NCBI GenBank assembly: GCA_019116045.1
Contig: DXCK01000036.1
Coordinates: 1 to 64,000 of the forward strand
DNA: 64,000 bases
Direction: 5' to 3'
Origin: Candidatus Bacteroides merdipullorum
Lineage (GTDB): Bacteria > Bacteroidota > Bacteroidia > Bacteroidales > Bacteroidaceae
This document shows, in pieces, positions 50,344-60,431 of the stretch. Below the pieces are notes generated by a model that searched no databases, was not told where the DNA came from, and was given only the letters and a program-made list of their open reading frames with translations. Position 1 is the first letter of the stretch. The number at the start of each line of letters is the position of its first letter. The translations under genes were made by a program, and so were the position numbers.

Positions 50344-50414
50344 AGCAAAACCTCTCACGCAGGCAACTATCGGCCATTCTTTAATAACTATTAACTCGCT
50401 GGGCGAAGAATAGG

Positions 50415-50906
50415 TCATTCCGTCGGACGGGCAGGATAGTTCATGTTCTCGTCGGTCATCCGCTCCAAGACTTCGTGCAGATACTTGGCCGCTTCGAGGC
50501 GCGCCATGGGCAGGTCGTGCAGCAGATAGTTGCCGCAGTCTTGCGGAGCTGCTCCGGGCACCTCGCCCTCGTAGTCGGCCACAAAGCGGAACGTCCGTTG
50601 CATGAGCGGCAAAATGTCTCTCGGCTCCAGGTCGCCGCGCATCAGCAGGTAGTTGCCCGTCAGGCAGCCCATGGGGCCCCAGTAGACCACGCGGTCCTGC
50701 CAGTCGGGGTCGTTGCGCAGGTAGGTGGCAGCCAAGTGCTCGATGGTGTGCAGTGCGCCCGGATGCAGGGCGGGTTCCCGGTTGGGTTCCTTCATGCGGA
50801 TGTCGAAGGTGGTGATGACTTCGCCGCCCACCTCGTCGCGGCGCGACACATAGATGCCCCGCAAGAGGCGGATGTGGTCGATGGTAAAACTGGGAATCTT
50901 CTTCAT
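50415..50906 (-). CDS. luxS: S-ribosylhomocysteine lyase (AI-2 synthesis)
   Basis: The 163-residue enzyme splits S-ribosylhomocysteine into homocysteine and the AI-2 precursor DPD. Metal ligands are His53 and His57 (HTIEH) and Cys124 (DCGNY); the catalytic Cys81 lies in GCLTGNY. All are present and length is normal. It lies 15 bases downstream of mtnN and is co-transcribed with it, coupling both steps that remove S-adenosylhomocysteine. Confidence 0.97.
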   Translation of the reverse strand: MKKIPSFTIDHIRLLRGIYVSRRDEVGGEVITTFDIRMKEPNREPALHPGALHTIEHLAATYLRNDPDWQDRVVYWGPMGCLTGNYLLMRGDLEPRDILPLMQRTFRFVADYEGEVPGAAPQDCGNYLLHDLPMARLEAAKYLHEVLERMTDENMNYPARPTE

Positions 50907-50921
50907 ATCTTATATAGTCAT

Positions 50922-51629
50922 TTAAAGAGTTTGCGGCAGGCGGGAGAGGAACGCGCAGGTGGTGCGGAACGAGCGGTCGGCCACCGTGTCCCAGAAGTTG
51001 AGGTACTGGTCCCAGTGTCCGTCGGCGCCGGGCGTGTCGCTAATGATGCGGAAGCTGATGAAGGGCACGGAGTAGAGATGACACGTCTGCGCGATGGCGC
51101 CCGACTCCATGTCGACAGCCAGTGCCTCCGGGAAACGGCCCTTGATGTTGTTCAGTTCGGCGCGGGAGGTGATGAACTGGTCGCCCGTGCAAATCAGGCC
51201 GCAGTGCACGCGGCTCTCCAGCGCGGCCTCGTCGTTCAGGCGGCGGGCACAGTCCAGCAGCACGGGATGGGCGTCGAACCGCGGGGGAAGTCCCTGCACC
51301 TGTCCGTACTCGTTGCCCTCGCCGCACCAGACGTCGTGGTAGCCCACCTGCGCCCCGGCCACCACGTCGGTGACGGCCAGCGAAGCGTCTATCCCTCCGG
51401 CCACGCCCGTGCTCACCACACAGTCCGGCGCGAAGCGGCGTATCAGCTCGGCCGCGCCCAGGGCGGCGTTCACCTTGCCTATCCCGCAGCGGGCCAGCAC
51501 CAGGCGGTTGGCGCCCAGTTGCCCTTCCACATAGTTATAGATGCCATGCGTCCGCTCCGTGGCCCCCTCGAGGCGCGAAGCCAGTTGCGCATGTTCGTTC
51601 TCCATTGCGTTAATCACTCCGACAATCAT
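50922..51629 (-). CDS. mtnN: 5'-methylthioadenosine/S-adenosylhomocysteine nucleosidase
   Basis: The 235-residue enzyme removes adenine from methylthioadenosine and S-adenosylhomocysteine. The N terminus MIVGVINAMENEH carries the catalytic-site Glu; VVSTGVAGGID and the C-terminal ISFRIISDTPG (catalytic Asp) match the MTAN family, as does VDMESGAIAQTCH. The start at 51629 is supported by the promoter at 51655-51662, which lies inside the longer alternative frame. First gene of the luxS operon. Confidence 0.95.
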   Translation of the reverse strand: MIVGVINAMENEHAQLASRLEGATERTHGIYNYVEGQLGANRLVLARCGIGKVNAALGAAELIRRFAPDCVVSTGVAGGIDASLAVTDVVAGAQVGYHDVWCGEGNEYGQVQGLPPRFDAHPVLLDCARRLNDEAALESRVHCGLICTGDQFITSRAELNNIKGRFPEALAVDMESGAIAQTCHLYSVPFISFRIISDTPGADGHWDQYLNFWDTVADRSFRTTCAFLSRLPQTL

Positions 51630-51654
51630 GTTTCCGTATTTTAAGTTCCGCCGG

Positions 51655-51662
51655 CAAAGGTA
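51655..51662 (-). promoter_or_regulatory. -7 box (TACCTTTG) for mtnN-luxS
   Basis: The minus strand reads CGTACCTTTGCCGGC, 26 bases before the mtnN start. Confidence 0.6.
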
Positions 51663-51727
51663 CGACAAACTGCGGCAATTAATCTGTAATAAAGCCAAAT
51701 TTATTTCCGTTTGCGGCCGCTTTGCGC

Positions 51728-51735
51728 TATCTTTG
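51728..51735 (+). promoter_or_regulatory. -7 box (TATCTTTG) for the yfhO-like gene
   Basis: GCTATCTTTGCCCGC lies 31 bases before 51766, divergent from the mtnN promoter about 65 bases away. Confidence 0.6.
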
Positions 51736-51765
51736 CCCGCAAATAGCTATCCAAAAACGACTACA

Positions 51766-54321
51766 ATGAAGAAATACCTTCCCGACCTCCTGGTCCTGGT
51801 GGCCTTCGTGCTGCTGTCATTCGTCTATTTCTACCCTGCCGACACGGAGGGGCGCATACTCTTTCAACACGACACAGAGGCCGGAGCCGGAGCCGGCCAG
51901 GAAGCCATGGAATACTACCAAAAGACGGGCGAACGCACGCGCTGGACAAACGCCTTGTTCGGCGGGATGCCCACGTATCAGATTTCCCCGTCGTACGACT
52001 CGACACGACCCTTGACGTGGGTGCAGACAGTCTACCACTTGTTCCTTCCGAACTATGTCTACCTGACGTTCATCATGATGCTGGGCTTCTACATCCTGCT
52101 GCGGGCGTTCGGCATCCCCGCGTGGTATGCGGGCCTGGGGGGCGTATTGTGGGGCTTTTCGTCGTACTTTTTCATCCTTATCTCCGCGGGACACATCTGG
52201 AAATTCATCACCCTGGCCTACATCCCGCCGACCATCGCGGGCATGGTGCTGGCCTACCGCGGGCGGCTGCTGGCCGGCGGACTGGTGACCGCACTGTTTG
52301 TGGCCCTTCAGATTGTTTCGAACCACGTGCAGATGTCCTACTACTTCCTGTTCGTCATGCTCTTTCTGGCCGTGGCCTACGGCGTGGAGGCATGGCGGTC
52401 GCACACCCTGCCCCGGTTTTTCCGGGCGACGGCGGTGCTGGTCGTGGCCGGACTGGTGGGCGTGGCCATCAACTTGTCGAACCTCTACCATACCTATACG
52501 TACAGCAAGCAGACCATGCGCGGGCCGAGCGAACTGGTACAGACGGGCGACGCCGCCACGCAACAAACGGATGGTGGATTAGAACGAGACTATATCACTC
52601 AGTGGAGCTACGGCATCGGCGAGACCTGGACGCTGCTCATCCCCAACTTCAAGGGAGGCGCCTCTGTTCCGCTGGCCGACAACGAGCAGGCCATGAAGAA
52701 GGCCGACCCGCGATACGCCGGGCTGTACCGCCAACTGACGCAGTACTTCGGCACGCAGCCGATGACGGCGGGTCCGGTCTACGTGGGGGCGTTCGTGCTG
52801 TTTCTGTTCCTGCTGGGCTGCTTCGTGGTGAAAGGACCGCTGAAGTGGGCGCTGGTGGGCGCCACGGTGCTGTCCATCCTGCTGTCGTGGGGGAAGAACA
52901 TGATGTGGCTGACCGACCTGTTCATCGACTATGTGCCGATGTACAACAAGTTCCGCGCGGTGTCGTCCATCCTCGTCATCGCCGAGTTCACCATCCCGCT
53001 GCTGGCCGTGCTGACATTGGTCAAACTGATGCGCGAGCCTGAGTTGCTTCGGAAGAACCTCAAGCCGCTGCTGGTCTGCCTACTGCTGACGGCGGGCGTG
53101 TCGCTGTGGTGGGCCGTGCCGGGCAGCCCCTCGCCTTCGGACTACGTCCCTGCCCAAGAGATGCAAATGTTCCAGCAGGCGGCCGACCAGGGCTATCTGC
53201 CGAGCCAGGAACTGCCTGCCATACTGCAGAACCTGTCGGAAGTGCGCGCGGCGCTGGTGCAGTCGGACGCCCTGCGCAGCTTCTTCATTGTGGCCATCGG
53301 ACTGTTGTTCCTGCTGCTGTATGCCGGGGGGCGGTTGCGCCGTTCGTTCACCGTGGGCGGCATCGCACTGCTGTGCCTGGTGGACATGTGGAGCGTGAAC
53401 AAGCGTTACCTCTATGACGAACAGTTCGTGCCGGCCTCCGTCACCACCACCAGCTTCACGCCGACCGAGGCCGACAAGCTCATCCTGCAAGACACGGACC
53501 CGGACTACCGCGTGCTGAACCTGGCGTCGAACACGTTCAACGAAAACAAAACGTCGTACTGGCACAAGAGCATCGGCGGATACCACGCCGCCAAGCTGCG
53601 CCGCTATCAGGAACTTATTGACCGACGCATCCTGCCGGAGATGCAGGCCGTCTATGCCGAGGCAGCCCGCGCGGGCGGACAGGCGGACAGTCTGGACGCC
53701 TCGAAGTTTCCGGTGCTGAACATGCTGAACACGCGCTACTTCATCTTGCCTGCCGGGCAACAGGGCGCGACCGCACCGCTGCGCAACCCCTTTGCATTGG
53801 GCAACGCCTGGTTCGTGGACCGGGTGACGTACGTGGAAAATGCGAACGAGGAAATCGCGGCCCTGGACCACCTCCGTCCCGCACACGAGGCAGTGGCAGA
53901 CCGCCGCTTCAGCGAGGCGCTGGGAGGCATGGAGCAGGCGTACAAAGACAGCCTGAGCACGCTCCGCCTGACTGCCTACGAGCCTAACTGCCTGACCTAC
54001 GAGTCGGAGAACGGGGGCGAAGGTGTGGCCGTGTTCTCGGAAATCTATTATCCCGACGGATGGCAGGTGACCATCGACGGCGAACCGGCCCCGCTGGCGC
54101 GGGTGAACTACGTGTTGCGAGCCCTGCGCGTGCCGGCCGGCAAACACGTGATAGAGATGCGCTTCGACCCGAAGAGCCTGCACGTGACCGAAGGCATTGC
54201 TTATGCCGGACTGTCGCTGCTGGTGCTGGGAGCGGCTGCGGGAGCCGGGCTGTGGGCTGTGCGGAGAAGGAAGAAAAGTGCAGAGGAAGAGAAAAATATA
54301 CTAAAGAAAGAAAAAGACTAA
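51766..54321 (+). CDS. YfhO-family polytopic membrane protein
   Basis: The 851-residue protein has about a dozen transmembrane segments and large periplasmic parts, typical of YfhO. It starts LPDLLVLVAFVLLSFVYFYP, continues WTNALFGGMPTYQISPS and FGIPAWYAGLGGVLWGFSSY, and ends with the YfhO C-terminal beta domain (GVAVFSEIYYPDGWQVTIDG) followed by one helix and a Lys/Glu-rich tail. Characterised relatives act as GT-C-like glycosyl transfer proteins for cell-surface polymers in Gram-positive bacteria; the role in Bacteroidetes is not established. No glycosyltransferase genes are adjacent. Confidence 0.88.
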   Translation: MKKYLPDLLVLVAFVLLSFVYFYPADTEGRILFQHDTEAGAGAGQEAMEYYQKTGERTRWTNALFGGMPTYQISPSYDSTRPLTWVQTVYHLFLPNYVYLTFIMMLGFYILLRAFGIPAWYAGLGGVLWGFSSYFFILISAGHIWKFITLAYIPPTIAGMVLAYRGRLLAGGLVTALFVALQIVSNHVQMSYYFLFVMLFLAVAYGVEAWRSHTLPRFFRATAVLVVAGLVGVAINLSNLYHTYTYSKQTMRGPSELVQTGDAATQQTDGGLERDYITQWSYGIGETWTLLIPNFKGGASVPLADNEQAMKKADPRYAGLYRQLTQYFGTQPMTAGPVYVGAFVLFLFLLGCFVVKGPLKWALVGATVLSILLSWGKNMMWLTDLFIDYVPMYNKFRAVSSILVIAEFTIPLLAVLTLVKLMREPELLRKNLKPLLVCLLLTAGVSLWWAVPGSPSPSDYVPAQEMQMFQQAADQGYLPSQELPAILQNLSEVRAALVQSDALRSFFIVAIGLLFLLLYAGGRLRRSFTVGGIALLCLVDMWSVNKRYLYDEQFVPASVTTTSFTPTEADKLILQDTDPDYRVLNLASNTFNENKTSYWHKSIGGYHAAKLRRYQELIDRRILPEMQAVYAEAARAGGQADSLDASKFPVLNMLNTRYFILPAGQQGATAPLRNPFALGNAWFVDRVTYVENANEEIAALDHLRPAHEAVADRRFSEALGGMEQAYKDSLSTLRLTAYEPNCLTYESENGGEGVAVFSEIYYPDGWQVTIDGEPAPLARVNYVLRALRVPAGKHVIEMRFDPKSLHVTEGIAYAGLSLLVLGAAAGAGLWAVRRRKKSAEEEKNILKKEKD

Positions 54322-54348
54322 GAACCCATTCAAATCCTCGTCAGCACT

Positions 54349-54449
54349 GTCATGTTGAGCGGAGCGCAGCGCAGTCGAAACATCTCCCTACGCGAAAGGA
54401 ATGTATTAGGAAGATTCTTCGAATGTGCTGCGCTCCGCTCAACATGACA
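54349..54449. repeat. Palindromic interspersed repeat, copy 4
   Basis: Starts GTCATGTTGAGCGGAGCGCA and ends TGCGCTCCGCTCAACATGACAG's terminal bases, nearly perfectly inverted over about 25 bases at each end. It lies 28 bases after the YfhO-like stop codon. Confidence 0.8.
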
Positions 54450-54488
54450 GATAGCACTCTTTAGACAATCCGTAAGCCAAACGCCCAG

Positions 54489-54593
54489 ATGAACGCACTA
54501 CTCTTACTATTCATCACTACCAGCATCATCGGTGCCGGCATAGCTATTTGGCTAAACAGCAAAGCTGGGAAAAAGTGGCTGAACAACTTGTAG
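54489..54593 (+). CDS. Small membrane peptide, 34 residues
   Basis: The 34-codon frame encodes one hydrophobic helix (LLLLFITTSIIGAGIAIWL) followed by a short polar, Lys-containing end (NSKAGKKWLNNL). The helix-then-basic-tail layout is that of a single-pass peptide. It lies between a palindromic repeat and the convergent repressor gene, with no clear promoter. I cannot assign a family; it could also be chance. Confidence 0.45.
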   Translation: MNALLLLFITTSIIGAGIAIWLNSKAGKKWLNNL

Positions 54594-54609
54594 CCCGGCC
54601 ACCCTCTTC

Positions 54610-55341
54610 TTACATCATCAGATTCTTCCGAATCGAGAACTTCACTATCGCCATGGCGTTGATTTGCTCCAGCGGCAAGTCCATAGGCTCGTGGTGCGTG
54701 TTGTAGCTCACCAGCCTGACACAGCCCTCTTGGTCCGAACGGTTGACGTATTTCACCGTCAGGTACTCGTCGCCCCCGCGCAGGAAGGAGACGAGATACA
54801 TCTCGCCGTAGATGACCGCGCTGAAGTCGTGGATGAAGCGGAAGCCCACAATGTCACCCGCCTTCAGGATGGGGTACATGCTGTCGCCGTTGACGTAGAC
54901 CGCGCCGTCGCACAGCGGGATGTTCGGAATCTGAATCTTCCCCAGGGCGTATTGCGGACGGTCTTCCAGCAACGTCTTCAGGTTGGCGGCGGCGGAGATG
55001 TCGTACAGTGTCACGCTGCGCTCGTCCAACGCCTCCGGGCTCTTCGGTTGGTGCAAGCGTTCCACCGGCCCGCTGGCCAGCTCGCTGTCGCAGAAGTTCT
55101 CTTGCAGCACGGGCGAACCCTTGCCGGTCAGCAACCAGTTGTAATCCACCTGCGACATCCGACCCAGCAACAGCGGAAAGTCGATGCTGCCCCGGGCCAC
55201 CCAGTTGCTCAGCGTCGAGCGCGAGATACCCAGGTAACGGGCCAGTTCGACGTCCTTCTTGAATCCCATCACCAGCTTGGCGCGTTTCACGATGTCGGCC
55301 ACGCTGAACGCTTGGCTCTTTTCAGTCTTCTTGTTTTCCAT
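54610..55341 (-). CDS. CI/LexA-like repressor (HTH plus S24 peptidase)
   Basis: The 243-residue protein has an N-terminal HTH of the phage CI type (about 12-70, ELARYLGISRSTLSNWVARG) and a C-terminal S24 peptidase/LexA fold with the catalytic Ser in VNGDSMYPILKAGD and Lys in LTVKYVNRSD. Such repressors cleave themselves on RecA activation. The usual Ala-Gly cleavage bond is not obvious in the linker (ALGK is the nearest), so self-cleavage is uncertain. No phage genes surround it. The start at 55341 begins the conserved domain and fits the promoter at 55454-55461. Confidence 0.85.
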   Translation of the reverse strand: MENKKTEKSQAFSVADIVKRAKLVMGFKKDVELARYLGISRSTLSNWVARGSIDFPLLLGRMSQVDYNWLLTGKGSPVLQENFCDSELASGPVERLHQPKSPEALDERSVTLYDISAAANLKTLLEDRPQYALGKIQIPNIPLCDGAVYVNGDSMYPILKAGDIVGFRFIHDFSAVIYGEMYLVSFLRGGDEYLTVKYVNRSDQEGCVRLVSYNTHHEPMDLPLEQINAMAIVKFSIRKNLMM

Positions 55342-55453
55342 ACAGCTTGTTTTTGTTTCACACGGGTTTCCATCCGCCCAATCCGGGGCGGGCGGCGGAA
55401 ACAGAGTCCGAAGAGTGATTCCAAATTGAAACCACATCCCGCCTTAACTTGCA

Positions 55454-55461
55454 CAAAGTTA
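55454..55461 (-). promoter_or_regulatory. -7 box (TAACTTTG) for the repressor gene
   Basis: The minus strand reads TCTAACTTTGTGCAAG, about 113 bases before 55341. A palindrome near the gene start that could be its operator is not obvious. Confidence 0.45.
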
Positions 55462-55529
55462 GAAACAAAGTTTTAAATACACAACGTTTCTGAAAGAAAT
55501 CGGCCGAAAAAAACGCCTCCCTTCCCGCC

Positions 55530-55625
55530 CGCACACCGTTTGTTTCCTTCGTGCGGACAAGAAGAGAGGCTGTTGCGCACACGAGCCGCGCTTCTGTCGG
55601 ACAAGGGGCAGATGCCTTCAGGGCA
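55530..55625. repeat. GC-rich degenerate spacer motif
   Basis: CTTCGTGCGGACAAGAAG, GTTGCGCACACGAGCCGCG and CTGTCGGACAAGGGGC are three related units in the spacer between GH97 and the repressor gene. No gene is seen in 55342-55644. Confidence 0.55.
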
Positions 55626-55644
55626 CGTCCCCGGCCCGCCCTGT

Positions 55645-57837
<2,193 letters not shown>

Positions 57838-57842
57838 TCATT

Positions 57843-57850
57843 CAAAGATA
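57843..57850 (-). promoter_or_regulatory. -7 box (TATCTTTG) for GH97
   Basis: The minus strand reads CCTTATCTTTGAATG, about 42 bases before the GH97 start, so GH97 can be transcribed apart from GH31 upstream. Confidence 0.55.
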
Positions 57851-57901
57851 AGGTTTCCCGTCCGTAGTCCCAGGACTGCCGCACAGAATCTTTTCAACCC
57901 T

Positions 57902-60400
57902 TCAGCGCAACTCGAGGACGTGCGGCAGGCCGTCGTCGGGCAGGCGCACGCGACAACCATCGTCTGTCACACACCAGACTGCAGTCTGGAAGTCCGTGTC
58001 GGCCTCCGCGTCAAGCTTCGCCTCTTTCACCTTCTTCAGCCTGCGGCCGTCCAGCCACACTTGGCGGGGTGCCTGTTCCTTGTCCACGTAGACCGAGAAG
58101 AAGAAGTTGCGCGGCCCGGGTGCCTGGAAACCGCTGCCCTCGCGGCGTCCCACCTCAATCACGTAGCCCTCGGACTCCGTGCGGCACGACACCGGCGTGC
58201 GGACATACTCGCCGCGCAGATAACCCAGGTCTGTCCCTTCGTCTTCATAGAGGCTGAAACGCGCTTCGCCCCCGGCTGCGGCGGGAAAGACCTCGAACGT
58301 CAGCGGACAAGCCGGATGCTGGTCGGTATAGTCGGGCACGGGCATACGGGGGATGATGCTGCCCCGGCGCACGAACAGGGGGATGACGCTGAGCGGGGCG
58401 TCGACCGTCGTCCACTGTTCGCCGGCATACTCCGTCCTTTTGTCGTGGTAGTCAATCCACGTGCCTTCGGGCAGGTAGACGTTCTTCGTGCGTGCCCCTT
58501 TCTTGACCACGGGAGCCACCAACAGCTCGGCGCCGAACATGAACTGGGCATCGGTGCGGAACGTCTCCGCGTCTTGCGGATACTCCAGAAACAGAGGGCG
58601 CATGATGGGCAAGCCTGTGTCGTGCGCCTGGCGCGCGTAGGTATATATATAAGGTAGGAGCGAATACTTCAGCCGGATGGCAGCGGTGGCAGCGCGTTCC
58701 GCCTCCGGGCCGAACAGCCACGGCTCGACGGCCACGTTTCCCTCGTGGTGGATGCGGCTCAACGGCGTGAAAGCACCCATCTGCATCCAGCGCGTGTAGA
58801 GCTCCGCCGTGCCGGGATAGTCGGTGATGTCTCCGCAATAGCCCGAGATGTCGCACGTGGTGAAGGGGATGATGCCCAAGCCGGCCGACAGCAACACCGG
58901 TATCTGGTTGGCCATCTGCCCCCATCCCTGGTTCACGTCGTCGGCATTGCCGCAGTCTCCCGTCCAACCGAAGGTGTAGCGTTGCAGGCCGGCGAAGGCG
59001 GCGCGTGTCATCTGGAAGATGCGCCGGTCGGGGTTACGCTTCTCGAACTGCTCCTTCACCACCTTGTCCCAGGTGAGGCCGTAGACGTTGTGCATCTCGT
59101 CGTGCATGCCCAGGTAGTGCTTCATCGTGAGGCGTTCCGTCTGGTCTTCGTTGCTCCAGGCCGGCTCGCCCATGTCTGTCCAAAAGCCGGCGACGCCGTC
59201 GTCCAAGGGCTTCTGCTGCAGCTCTCCCCACCAGTCGGCCACGCCGGGACGGGTGAAGTCCACCACGCCGCAGTTGCCGCCCCAGGGCCAGGGCATGTCG
59301 TAGGACTTGCCGGTCAGGGTGTCCGTCACGAAGTAGCCGAGGCTGTCGGCCTCCTGCCACTGGGCGCGGTTGGCCTGCGACACCACGGGGTCTTGCGACA
59401 CGACGACCTTGAAGCCCATTTCCTTCAGGTCAGCCAACATCTTCCGGGGGTTGTCGTAATTGCCCGGACGCCACTCGAAGTTTTGCAGGTATTCCGTCCA
59501 GCCGATGTCCTGGTAGATGATGTCGCAGGGAATACCGCGCTGGCGATACCCCTGGGCTATTTCGCGGGTCAGCTTCTCGTTCGTGAGCAATCCGCGCGAC
59601 TGGGCAAAGCCGAGTGCCCAGCGCGGGGGCATGATGGGCTTGCCGGTCAGGGCGACGTACTGCCGGATGATGTCTTTGTAGTCCCGTCCAAAGATGAAGT
59701 AATAGACCATCTGCCCGCCGGGCACCTCGAAACTGAAGTAGTCGCGGCTCTCGGTTCCGAACTTGAACTCGCTCTTGTACGTATTGTCCACGAAAATGCC
59801 GTATCTGTAGCTGCTCAGGAAGAACGGGATGGACTTGTAGAGCGGGTCTTCGACAGTGCTGTAACACGGTTGGTCGCTGTTCCACATCTTATAGGCTTCG
59901 CCCCGTCGGTCCAGGGGGCCGGTCTTCTCGCCCAACCCGAAGAAATGTTCGTCGCGGCGCAGGGTCTTGTATTCCATCTTGCGCTGTCCGTCGCTCAGGT
60001 GTCCGCGGTCGGCGTAGTCGCTGAACAGGAGTTTCTGGTATTTGTCGAACACTTGCAGGCGGAAGGGCGCTTTGCCCACGCGGATGCGCAGCCGGGCGGT
60101 GAAGATTTCGTAGCAGGCGTTCTGCTCGTCCACACGGATGTCGCCCACGTCCTCCAGGTCTTCTTCGACCACAGCGAACGAGGGGTTGCTGCGCTCGAAA
60201 CGGCCGTCGGGCGCAAACCACACGCGCACCACCGAGGGGCTGCACAGGCGCAGTTGCACGGCCGACGAATCGTTGAGCAAGAAGGTGACGGCACGACCCT
60301 CCTGCCGGTAGGACAGGCAGTCGCCCACCCGGTCGGCGGCGCGGAGGGTGAGGCCGGCGAAGGCCAGCAACAGGGCACAGAGATAAGCGGTATGTTTCAT
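57902..60400 (-). CDS. GH31 alpha-glucosidase
   Basis: The 832-residue exported enzyme has the GH31 layout: an N-terminal beta-sandwich, the barrel (GLGEKTGPLDRRGEAYKMWN, PPRWALGFAQSRG) and C-terminal domains. The nucleophile is Asp409 in GFWTDMGEPAW and the acid/base Asp482 in GWTGDCGNADD. Active-site features fit alpha-glucosidases that act on isomalto-oligosaccharides, consistent with its place between GH66 and GH97. Dextran PULs of Bacteroides pair GH66 with GH31 in the same way. The start at 60400 gives the signal peptide (AYLCALLLAFAGLTLRAA). Confidence 0.92.
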   Translation of the reverse strand: MKHTAYLCALLLAFAGLTLRAADRVGDCLSYRQEGRAVTFLLNDSSAVQLRLCSPSVVRVWFAPDGRFERSNPSFAVVEEDLEDVGDIRVDEQNACYEIFTARLRIRVGKAPFRLQVFDKYQKLLFSDYADRGHLSDGQRKMEYKTLRRDEHFFGLGEKTGPLDRRGEAYKMWNSDQPCYSTVEDPLYKSIPFFLSSYRYGIFVDNTYKSEFKFGTESRDYFSFEVPGGQMVYYFIFGRDYKDIIRQYVALTGKPIMPPRWALGFAQSRGLLTNEKLTREIAQGYRQRGIPCDIIYQDIGWTEYLQNFEWRPGNYDNPRKMLADLKEMGFKVVVSQDPVVSQANRAQWQEADSLGYFVTDTLTGKSYDMPWPWGGNCGVVDFTRPGVADWWGELQQKPLDDGVAGFWTDMGEPAWSNEDQTERLTMKHYLGMHDEMHNVYGLTWDKVVKEQFEKRNPDRRIFQMTRAAFAGLQRYTFGWTGDCGNADDVNQGWGQMANQIPVLLSAGLGIIPFTTCDISGYCGDITDYPGTAELYTRWMQMGAFTPLSRIHHEGNVAVEPWLFGPEAERAATAAIRLKYSLLPYIYTYARQAHDTGLPIMRPLFLEYPQDAETFRTDAQFMFGAELLVAPVVKKGARTKNVYLPEGTWIDYHDKRTEYAGEQWTTVDAPLSVIPLFVRRGSIIPRMPVPDYTDQHPACPLTFEVFPAAAGGEARFSLYEDEGTDLGYLRGEYVRTPVSCRTESEGYVIEVGRREGSGFQAPGPRNFFFSVYVDKEQAPRQVWLDGRRLKKVKEAKLDAEADTDFQTAVWCVTDDGCRVRLPDDGLPHVLELR

Positions 60401-60431
60401 TGTCAATGCTGTGTTTAAGTTGCGTAAAGTT

